From Verrucomicrobia bacterium UBA1211 (GTDB lineage Bacteria > Verrucomicrobiota > Kiritimatiellia > RFP12 > UBA1067), in NCBI GenBank assembly GCA_002309585.1, contig DBXN01000164.1:1332-21336 (forward strand): DNA of 20,005 bases. The letters are read 5' to 3'. This document shows, piece after piece, positions 6,514-13,060 of the stretch. Below the pieces are notes generated by a model. It saw only the letters and a list, made by a program, of their open reading frames with translations. It did no database searches and had not been told where the DNA came from. Numbering within the stretch: position 1 is the stretch's first letter; each line of letters starts with the position of its first letter. The position numbers and the translations under genes are program-made.

Positions 6514-7623
6514 ATGGGACAGAAGAAGCACGGCGAATTTTTCTCCGAGATGATCGTGGGGCTGTTTATGGTCGCGGTCTTGGCGCTGCTGGCTTATTTT
6601 ACGATCATCATCTCCGGTGTCGATTGGCTTAAGGGCGGTGCCAAAGTGCCGCTCGTGGTGATGTTCGACAACGTCGGCGGATTGAAGGTGCGGGATTCCG
6701 TGGTGATGCGCGGGATGCCGATCGGTTCGATCAGCGGGCTTGCGCTGGATCAGGGACGGGTGCGCGTTTCCCTTCAGGTCCAGAAAGATGTGGTTGTCCG
6801 CGAGGGTTATACGTTTCAGGTGTGCAACGGATCGCTGCTGGGCGGAACCTATCTGCTGCTGGAGGAGGGAACCGGTGAGGTGCTCCCGCCCGGGACGGTT
6901 TTCGAGGGCGAGCGGACCTATCAGTGGATGCGGGATTTGGGCCAGGTGATCGCCGATCTGAAGGAGGCGACCGAAGGGGGCCATCTGAAGAATGCGGTGA
7001 CGAATCTGGATGCCGCCGTGGCGTCGATCCGTCAGACGCTCGACCGGGTGGAGCGGGGCGAGGGGACGCTCGGCAAGTTGCTCTCCGGCGATGAGGTGAT
7101 CTATAACGACCTTTCGAATACCGTGGCCAATCTGAAGTCGGTGACGGAAAAGATCGATTCGGGCACCAATACGATCGGGCGCCTGCTGAATGACAACGGG
7201 GCGGCGTTCGAGAACCTGAACAGCATGATCGCGGACCTGAAGACGGTCAGCGAGCGGTTGGAGAAGGGCGAGGGGACGCTCGGCAAGCTGCTTTCGTCGG
7301 ATGATTCGATCTACAATGACATCCAGTCGGCGGTGGCGGATTTGAAACGGCTCGCGGAGGGGCTGGAGAAGGGCGAGGGGACGCTCGGCAAACTGCTGAA
7401 GGACGATGCGGTTTACGGGGATCTCCAGCAGACGATCGCGAATCTGAAAGTGGTGACGGACCGGTTGGAGAAGGGCGAGGGAACGTTGGGTAAGCTTTCG
7501 GCCGACGACAAGTTGTATGATGACGTTCACGGGCTCATCAAGGATGTCCGCCAGACGGTTGACAACTTCCGTGACACCACGCCGATCAGCGCCTTTTCCA
7601 GCCTGATCATGGGCGGTCTCTAA
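6514..7623 (+). CDS. MCE/MlaD-type lipid-transport substrate-binding protein with C-terminal repeats
   Basis: This 369-residue protein has a short cytoplasmic start, one membrane segment at about 12-34 and an MCE domain at about 41-118 (V-M-F-D-N-V-G-G-L-K-V-R-D-S-V-V-M-R-G, then G-S-L-L-G-G-T-Y-L at 106-114). MlaD-like proteins form rings that pass phospholipids across the periplasm together with an MlaE permease and MlaF ATPase. After a linker the C-terminal third holds five repeats of 34-35 residues starting G-E-G-T-L-G-K-L; similar repeats occur in other bacterial MCE proteins. The start ATG has GAGGAAGGA 9-10 bases upstream. No mlaE or mlaF is in the window; the neighbours are a tRNA-modification gene and a MurJ-family flippase. 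It likely opens a plus-strand unit running to MurJ. Lipid substrate unknown. Confidence 0.88.
   Translation: MGQKKHGEFFSEMIVGLFMVAVLALLAYFTIIISGVDWLKGGAKVPLVVMFDNVGGLKVRDSVVMRGMPIGSISGLALDQGRVRVSLQVQKDVVVREGYTFQVCNGSLLGGTYLLLEEGTGEVLPPGTVFEGERTYQWMRDLGQVIADLKEATEGGHLKNAVTNLDAAVASIRQTLDRVERGEGTLGKLLSGDEVIYNDLSNTVANLKSVTEKIDSGTNTIGRLLNDNGAAFENLNSMIADLKTVSERLEKGEGTLGKLLSSDDSIYNDIQSAVADLKRLAEGLEKGEGTLGKLLKDDAVYGDLQQTIANLKVVTDRLEKGEGTLGKLSADDKLYDDVHGLIKDVRQTVDNFRDTTPISAFSSLIMGGL
7057..7575 (+). repeat. Five tandem 34-35-residue repeats in the MCE protein
   Basis: Units begin at residues 182, 217, 252, 287 and 321. The signature is G-E-G-T-L-G-K-L-L followed by two or three acidic/small residues, an aromatic (I-Y-N-D, A-F-E-N, V-Y-G-D, L-Y-D-D) and an amphipathic helix ending L-E-K or similar. 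Unit 2 is degenerate (G-T-N-T-I-G-R-L-L). DNA of units 1, 3 and 4 shares GGCGAGGGGACGCTCGGCAA exactly, which suggests recent duplication or gene conversion. The pattern fits helical pieces of a coiled or tube-like extension. Confidence 0.85.
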
Positions 7624-7629
7624 GCGCCC

Positions 7630-8577
7630 ATGACGGCTGGGGCCGACCAGTTCATTCTGGCGCCGTTGCGGGGCGTGACGGGCCGGGTCTTCCGGAATAC
7701 GCTGGCGGATACGTTCGAGGCGCCGGATGAGGCGGTCGCGCCGTTCATCCCGACCTTCGCGGGGGAACGGGTGAAGCCCGCGTTGCTGAGCGATGTCGAT
7801 CGGTCGTTGGAGCAGCGGATTCCCGTGATCCCGCAGGTGATCGGAAAGGATCCGGCGCAGTTGGCGACCCTCCTGCGGGCCTTCCGCGCGATGGGGCATA
7901 CGCGGGTGGACTTGAATGCGGGATGCCCGTGGCCGTTTGTGGTGAAGAAGGGGCGCGGCGCGGGATTGCTGGCCGATGAGACGGCGTTGGAGGCGATGCT
8001 GGCGGTCGGATGCGAGGTGATGCCGGAAGGCTTTTCGGTGAAGGTCCGGCTGGGGGTCAAGACGGCCGATCTGCTGGTGCGGCGGATGGAATTGCTGAAC
8101 CGGTATCCGCTGCGGGAGGTGACGATCCATCCGAGGACGGCGAAGCAGATGTACGAGGGCGCGGTGGACGAGGCGCGTTTCGCCGAGGCGGCGGCGCTCT
8201 GCCGGCACCCGGTCGTCTATAACGGCGACATCCGCTCGTTTGCGGACTGGCGGCGGCTGAAGGCGCGTTTCCCGCAGGTGAGCCGCTGGATGATCGGACG
8301 GGGGTTGGCCGCGAATCCGGCGCTGATGGAATCGATCCGGGCGGGAGAGGATCGGCCGTTCCCGGAGGATCGGATGCGTGGTTTTCTGGAGGCCTATCTG
8401 CTGGCTACTGGGGAGGAGTTGAGCGGAAGGGCGTCCGTGTTGGGACGGATGAAGGAGTTGTGGAGTTATCTTGCCGCATCGTTCGCCGATGGGGATCGGC
8501 TGTGGGCGTGCGTGAAACTCTGCAGGACAGTGGATGAGTATCGCCGGGTCTTGGACCGGATAGGGGGAAGCCGATAA
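7630..8577 (+). CDS. tRNA-dihydrouridine synthase (Dus family)
   Basis: This 315-residue FMN enzyme reduces uridine to dihydrouridine in tRNA D-loops using NADPH. Family marks are the start strand F-I-L-A-P-L-R-G-V-T, the catalytic-cysteine segment D-L-N-A-G-C-P (C99), K-G-R-G-A-G-L-L, the active-site strand K-V-R-L-G, H-P-R-T-A-K-Q-M-Y at 166-174, phosphate-binding Y-N-G-D-I at 197-201 and M-I-G-R-G near residue 220. All expected catalytic positions are present and length is normal. The C-P-W-P-F form after the cysteine resembles the Bacteroidetes-type branch more than E. coli DusB/C, so no letter is assigned. The ATG is 6 bases after the MCE stop and lacks a clear Shine-Dalgarno, so it may depend on translational coupling. 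Its stop overlaps the next start (TAATG). Confidence 0.92.
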   Translation: MTAGADQFILAPLRGVTGRVFRNTLADTFEAPDEAVAPFIPTFAGERVKPALLSDVDRSLEQRIPVIPQVIGKDPAQLATLLRAFRAMGHTRVDLNAGCPWPFVVKKGRGAGLLADETALEAMLAVGCEVMPEGFSVKVRLGVKTADLLVRRMELLNRYPLREVTIHPRTAKQMYEGAVDEARFAEAAALCRHPVVYNGDIRSFADWRRLKARFPQVSRWMIGRGLAANPALMESIRAGEDRPFPEDRMRGFLEAYLLATGEELSGRASVLGRMKELWSYLAASFADGDRLWACVKLCRTVDEYRRVLDRIGGSR

Positions 8578-10211
8578 TGGGGAACGGGAAAAAAGGGGTT
8601 CTCGAAAAGAACATCTTTAAGGCGGGCGTGTTCGTTCTGGTTGCGCATCTGCTTTTCAAACTGGCGGGATTGATCCAGGCGAAAGTCATGGGCCATTATC
8701 TGCCGCAGGAGACCTTCGATGTGGTCTATGCGGTGGCGTTTGAGAACTGCATCTATATGCTCTTCCTCTTGGGGGAGGAGTCGCTGGGGCCCTCCTTCCT
8801 GCCGGTCTTCATGCGGGAGATGGACACCGAATCGGAGGCGTCGGCGTGGACCTTCGCCAACACCGTTCTGACAATCCAGCTGATTTTGCTCTTGGCCGTT
8901 TCGGCGGTTCTGATGCTTTGCCCGCATTGGGTGGTTTCGTGCCTGACCACATGGAGCGCCTCACATTCGCCCGAGAAGTTCGAGTTGGCGGCGCAGAGCG
9001 TCCGGACACTGGCCCCCGCGGTGATCGGGCTTTCGCTCGGCACAACTACGTATGTTCTGCTGAACGGGTACAAGCGGTTTTTCCTCGCGGCGTTCGGCGA
9101 TGCGGTCTGGAAGTTCTGTGTGGTGGCGTTTCTGGTGGCCGGGGCGTTTCTCTCGAAGAACAGCGCGGCGATGCTGATGTGGGGCCTGGTGGCGGGCGCG
9201 CTGTGCAAAGTCGCGACGCACCTCTTTGGGTTGCGGGACAAACTGCCGCAGTTCCGGTTCACGCTTGATTTCCGCCATCCCGCTTTCAAGCGCCTTTGCT
9301 GGCTGATGCTGCCCCTGTTTGTGGGCATCATCGTGGCGAAGATCCGCGATATCTTCAACGGCTCCTACATCCTGAGTGCGTTGGATGAGTCGGGGTTGAT
9401 GCAGGCCAACTCGATGGGACGCAAATTCCAGAGTACCTTTCTCTTTCTTGTGCCGCACACGCTGGCCATCGCGGTCTTCCCGTTCTTCTGTGAACTGGTG
9501 GATCAGAATGACCAGCGGAAACTGGGCGAGCTGCTGACCCGTTTCGGGCGGATGCTGATGGCGCTCTTCATCCCGCTCTCGCTCTTTGTGGCGGTGGTTT
9601 CCGTGCCGTTGACCTCGGTTCTCTTCAAGGGCGGGCATTTCGACGCGACGGCGGTGCAGCGGACCTCGATCTCCTTGAGCCTCTACACGGCGGTCCTGCC
9701 GGCGGCGGCGATCGAGGCGTTGCTGATGCGGGCCTTCTTCGCGAACCGTCGGATGGTCTCGGTGACGCTGATGGGGATCATCTTTTCGGGATTGAGTGTG
9801 GCGATCAGCTGGTTGGGGCTCCGGTATTTCGGCACGTATGATCTGTTGCTGCTGGGCATCATCGCGGGCGGTTTCACCTTGACGCGCTATTTCAAGAGCC
9901 TGGCGTTGATCGGGCTATTGCGGAAGAATACCCCGATCTTCCCCTTTGCCTCGACGTTGCTCTTCCTGTTGCGGATGGCGGTTGTCTCCGCCTTGGCGGG
10001 CGGGATTGGCTGGTGGAGCGGGAAGGCGGCCGAGAAGTGGCTCTTCCCAACGTTGAAACTGACCGGGCTCAAGGGTGATCTGGCGACGATTTTGATCGTC
10101 GGCGCGGTCTTTTCCGTCATCTTCCTTGCAGGGGCCGTTCTCTTCAGGATCGGCGAAATCCGTGATTTCTTCGATGTGATCACTGCGAAACTGAAAAAGC
10201 GGAAAGTGTAG
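8577..10211 (+). CDS. murJ: MurJ/MviN-family lipid flippase, divergent
   Basis: This 544-residue polytopic protein has about 14 hydrophobic segments, as expected for the MOP-superfamily MurJ flippases that move lipid II across the inner membrane. The clearest family match is in the second half: V-L-F-K-G-G-H-F-D followed by A-V-Q-R-T corresponds to the F-x-x-G-x-F ... Q-R loop of MurJ, and L-A-I-A-V-F-P-F-F corresponds to the G-T-I-L-L-P segment. By eye, however, E. coli R24 aligns with Q34, R52 with M61, and the R270/E273 region lacks the same charges, while D39 may be kept as D48. These residues are required in E. coli, so the cargo or mechanism may differ, or the role be shared with another MurJ. 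The start overlaps the Dus stop by one base, with GGGGGAAG upstream. Confidence 0.85.
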   Translation: MGNGKKGVLEKNIFKAGVFVLVAHLLFKLAGLIQAKVMGHYLPQETFDVVYAVAFENCIYMLFLLGEESLGPSFLPVFMREMDTESEASAWTFANTVLTIQLILLLAVSAVLMLCPHWVVSCLTTWSASHSPEKFELAAQSVRTLAPAVIGLSLGTTTYVLLNGYKRFFLAAFGDAVWKFCVVAFLVAGAFLSKNSAAMLMWGLVAGALCKVATHLFGLRDKLPQFRFTLDFRHPAFKRLCWLMLPLFVGIIVAKIRDIFNGSYILSALDESGLMQANSMGRKFQSTFLFLVPHTLAIAVFPFFCELVDQNDQRKLGELLTRFGRMLMALFIPLSLFVAVVSVPLTSVLFKGGHFDATAVQRTSISLSLYTAVLPAAAIEALLMRAFFANRRMVSVTLMGIIFSGLSVAISWLGLRYFGTYDLLLLGIIAGGFTLTRYFKSLALIGLLRKNTPIFPFASTLLFLLRMAVVSALAGGIGWWSGKAAEKWLFPTLKLTGLKGDLATILIVGAVFSVIFLAGAVLFRIGEIRDFFDVITAKLKKRKV

Positions 10212-10226
10212 GACGGTTCTGACGAT

Positions 10227-10249
10227 CGGGCATGGGAGGTTCCCGCCCG
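10227..10249 (+). other. Hairpin in the murJ-nudC spacer
   Basis: CGGGC, a two-base AT bulge, GGGA, the loop GGT, then TCCC and GCCCG form a nine-pair stem in the 54-base spacer. No T-tract follows, so it is not a standard terminator. It could be a stabilising or processing stem between murJ and nudC. Confidence 0.4.
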
Positions 10250-10265
10250 GCAGAGAGGGTGATGC

Positions 10266-11057
10266 ATGATCGAGAAGCCTGAGGCGTTCTTTCTTTTTTC
10301 CAGCAAGGGGATCTGGGTCCGCCCCGAGAACGGGGGCCGTTCGCCGCTCTTCCCGCTGGCGGATGAGCTTGTGCAATGGGAGCCGATTCCCGGAACGCGC
10401 TATGCCGTCGCTTCCCGAGAGGATGCCCCGACCGCCGATGCCGATGTGGTGCCCCTGCGCAACTTATATGACCTGGTCCCGGAGCCGCTCTTCGTTTGGG
10501 CGGGAATGGCCCGGCAACTGCTGTATTGGCGGCAGATGTACCACTTCTGCAGTTTCTGCGGGGGACCGCTCGTCCGCCATAAGGTCGAACACGCCATGCA
10601 CTGTCCGGCGTGTGACCAGTTCTTTTATCCCCGGATCAATCCGGTGGTGATCACGCTGGTGAGTCGGGGCAGGGAACTCCTGTTGACCCATAAGGCCCAA
10701 AACGCCTATCCGTTCTGGAGTCTGATCGCGGGATTCGTCGAGGCCAACGAGACGCTGGAGCAGGCGGTCGTACGGGAGATCGCCGAGGAGGTCGGGATCC
10801 GCGTGAAGAACATCCGGTATGTGACGAGCCAGGCATGGCCTTTCCCGAATAACCTGATGTGCGGGTTTATGGCGGAATATGAGAGCGGGGAGCCCCATGC
10901 CGACGGCGTTGAACTGGATGACGCGCGCTGGTGCGATGCCGACCATCTGCCGGGTTTACCTTCGAAGGTCAGCATCGCCCGCCGCTTGATCGACCGGTTT
11001 CTGGCGTCCGTATCGGAGGAGACACCCTGTACGCCGCCGCAAGACGTTGGGCGTTGA
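10266..11057 (+). CDS. nudC: NAD+/NADH diphosphatase NudC
   Basis: This 263-residue Nudix enzyme cleaves NAD(H) to NMN(H) and AMP; E. coli NudC also removes NAD caps from RNA. The four-cysteine zinc site is C95, C98, C113 and C116. The Nudix box begins at G156 and holds the E and R-E-I-A-E-E-V-G elements (residues 170-177). The NADH-specific motif is S-Q-A-W-P-F-P-N-N at 188-196, against the usual S-Q-P-W-P-F-P-x-S. Length matches E. coli NudC (257). The ATG is preceded by GAGAGGGTGA. The gene ends 20 bases from the stop of the convergent minus-strand gene. It may share a transcript with murJ, although a hairpin lies in the 54-base gap. Confidence 0.96.
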   Translation: MIEKPEAFFLFSSKGIWVRPENGGRSPLFPLADELVQWEPIPGTRYAVASREDAPTADADVVPLRNLYDLVPEPLFVWAGMARQLLYWRQMYHFCSFCGGPLVRHKVEHAMHCPACDQFFYPRINPVVITLVSRGRELLLTHKAQNAYPFWSLIAGFVEANETLEQAVVREIAEEVGIRVKNIRYVTSQAWPFPNNLMCGFMAEYESGEPHADGVELDDARWCDADHLPGLPSKVSIARRLIDRFLASVSEETPCTPPQDVGR

Positions 11058-11077
11058 GCGGCGTTTCGGCTTGCCGC
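11058..11077. terminator. Weak hairpin between convergent genes
   Basis: GCGGC at 11058-11062 pairs with GCCGC at 11073-11077 around a 10-base loop, filling the whole gap between the convergent nudC and 323-residue protein genes. The stem is short and there is no clean T-run on either side, so a bidirectional terminator role is only possible. Confidence 0.25.
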
Positions 11078-12049
11078 CTATTCGCTGTCGGTGTTTTCCT
11101 TTTTCGGCTTCGGCTTCTCTTTCTCTCGGTCCTCGGCATAGGGGTCGAAGAACGTGTCGTCTTCCGCAGGGACAATCATGGGTTTATAGACGGATTTGAC
11201 CTTCGTTTGGAACCAGTTGACCTTGATGAAGGTGATCATCCAGATCAGAACCATGATGGTGACCGCGCTGAGGGCGACGCGGATCAGGGTGTTCTTGCGG
11301 CGTTCCACCACGTACTGCGCCTCGGCCGACTCCAGCAGGGTTTCGACGTCATGCAGGTAGGGGGTGTTGGCGACCTCCTTCATATACTCCTTGATTTTGG
11401 TGATCCGGAGTTTGAGCGGGAGGACGGACTGCAGGGTGTTGATGGTCCGGACATGCTTCTCACGCGCTTCCCGTTTCTGGGTGTCGAGGAGCTGTTTCGC
11501 CTCGGTTAACATCTTTTTCGCATTCTCCATCCGGGGCGGAAGCGCCTGCCGGGCATCGACCAGGCAGGTTTCGAGCGTTTTGATCTTCTCTTCCAGCGGG
11601 CATGTCTTCACGCGCTCGAACGCCTCGTCACAGGCGACGGTGTCCGCGAGCATCTTCTCCAGTTCTTTGCCGATGGTTCCCCAAAGGGTTGTCGCGCGGG
11701 GCCGGTTGGTAACTTCCTTGCCGTTGACATTCTGGATCAGCTCGGACGCATGGAGCTGCCGGTCGGCCTTCGAATCCGGGTAGCGGTTCTTGAGGGCGGC
11801 CGACACGTTTTTGAAACGGCGCAAGTCGCCGGCCATCGCCATCCGCGCCGCATAGAGCGCCATACAGCGGGCGATCACCTCGTCCTCGCCTTCGGACAGT
11901 TTCGCCGTTTCGAGAACCGCCTCTATCCCGTTGGTGTGGGCGGTGTCTTTCCGGACCGATGCGACCGCTTCATAGAGGGCTTTGAAATCCATCTCCGCAC
12001 GGAGCCAGCCCGTTCCGAGAAGAACCATCAGCACTAAACATTTTTTCAT
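11078..12049 (-). CDS. Exported coiled-coil protein with C-terminal membrane anchor, function unknown
   Basis: This 323-residue protein is not recognised as a named family. It opens with a signal peptide (MKKCLVLMVLLGTGWLRA), which decides the start: ATG 12049 has GGAG seven to nine bases upstream, and the open frame back to 12142 would overlap the permease gene and lack a signal. The central part is helical and heavily charged, with likely coiled coil around residues 125-255 (many K, E, L). A single membrane helix lies at about 254-276, followed by a cytoplasmic tail rich in K, P, E and D that ends at E323. The expected topology is a periplasmic stalk with an inner-membrane anchor. It follows the DppC-type gene by 49 bases, so it may belong to that operon, but nothing ties its role to it. 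Confidence 0.75.
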   Translation of the reverse strand: MKKCLVLMVLLGTGWLRAEMDFKALYEAVASVRKDTAHTNGIEAVLETAKLSEGEDEVIARCMALYAARMAMAGDLRRFKNVSAALKNRYPDSKADRQLHASELIQNVNGKEVTNRPRATTLWGTIGKELEKMLADTVACDEAFERVKTCPLEEKIKTLETCLVDARQALPPRMENAKKMLTEAKQLLDTQKREAREKHVRTINTLQSVLPLKLRITKIKEYMKEVANTPYLHDVETLLESAEAQYVVERRKNTLIRVALSAVTIMVLIWMITFIKVNWFQTKVKSVYKPMIVPAEDDTFFDPYAEDREKEKPKPKKENTDSE

Positions 12050-12098
12050 AACACACTCCAGTCCTTTAACCGTATACTTATCGATTCCGTGTCTCCCG

Positions 12099-13025
12099 TC
12101 ACCGCAGGGCGGGGTCGAGCAGATCCCGCAACTCATCCGCAAGATGGTTGAACACCAGCACCAGCAGGAAGATCGCCAAGGTGACGAATGTCATCTCCCA
12201 CCACACCCCCTGCCAGAGCCGGAGCCGGGCGTTGTTGATCATGATGCCCCACGAGGGCTCGCCCTGAACGCCGATGCCCAGGAAGCTGATGAAGACCTCG
12301 GTCGCGACGGAGGAGGGGAATCGGATGGAGAACGCGACCAGGATGATATGGGTGACATTCGGGAGGATGTGCCGGAACATGATCCGGGCGTCGCTGTAAC
12401 CCAAGACATGCGCGGCCTGGACATAGGCGCGGGAACGGTGCTTGATCACCTCGCCCCGGACATTCCGGCAGACGCTGACCCAGGTGGTTAGGCCGATACC
12501 CAGATAGACACCCAGCAGACCCTGCCCGACGACCATCGCGATCGCAAGGATGAAGAGCAGGCCGGGCATGGAGGCGACCGTCGCGCAGAGCCAGACGACC
12601 ACGCTGTCGATCTTGCCGCCGAAGTAGCCGCCAAGGCAACCCAGCACGACCCCAAGGGGGATGGCGATGAGGGAGGTCATGATTCCGACGTGAAAGGCGA
12701 TCCGGGTGCCTTGGATCAACCGTTGGAAAACATCGCGGCCCAGGTTGTCACTGCCCAGCAGGTAAAGCGGCGCTTTCCCGCCGGGTTCGGCGGGCGGCAC
12801 GGGTGTGCGGGACCGACAGAAAACCGGAGGCAGATAGCGGGCCTTCTCGTTGACCATGTTGTAGGACGCGGTCCGGTCCTCCGCCTTGTAGTAACGGTAG
12901 ACGCACTCGCCGTAGATGGCCGCGCAGGTATACGCGGCGATGACCAGCAGACAAAGGCGTGCCGACGTTTTCGCCCACAAACGTGTCCAGATTCCCGGTT
13001 CTTTTCTCTCTATTTCCTCATCCAT
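12099..13025 (-). CDS. ABC transporter permease, DppC/OppC type
   Basis: This 308-residue inner-membrane protein is the C-type permease of the peptide/nickel/oligosaccharide (BPD_transp_1) importers. It has an N-terminal membrane helix at about 22-40, an extracytoplasmic loop, then the typical L-G-S-D-N-L-G-R-D-V-F at 90-100, five further hydrophobic segments, and the EAA loop A-A-H-V-L-G-Y-S-D-A-R-I-M-F-R-H-I-L-P-N at 204-223, which contacts the ATPase. It ends L-L-D-P-A-L-R as many DppC proteins do. The ATG follows an AGGTGA ribosome site. It starts 35 bases after the FAD oxidoreductase stop. Unusually, no DppB-type permease, ATPase or binding protein is in the window. The imported substrate is unknown; family members carry peptides, metals or sugars. 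Confidence 0.92.
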   Translation of the reverse strand: MDEEIERKEPGIWTRLWAKTSARLCLLVIAAYTCAAIYGECVYRYYKAEDRTASYNMVNEKARYLPPVFCRSRTPVPPAEPGGKAPLYLLGSDNLGRDVFQRLIQGTRIAFHVGIMTSLIAIPLGVVLGCLGGYFGGKIDSVVVWLCATVASMPGLLFILAIAMVVGQGLLGVYLGIGLTTWVSVCRNVRGEVIKHRSRAYVQAAHVLGYSDARIMFRHILPNVTHIILVAFSIRFPSSVATEVFISFLGIGVQGEPSWGIMINNARLRLWQGVWWEMTFVTLAIFLLVLVFNHLADELRDLLDPALR

Positions 13026-13060
13026 CGTTCACCTGCCGCCCCAAGGGGTCGCCGCGTTGT

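Noticed and set aside
6484..8208. 574-codon minus-strand frame across the MCE and Dus genes
   Set aside because: It crosses two well-supported genes in the opposite sense. Its apparent repeats are only the mirror of the MCE repeats.
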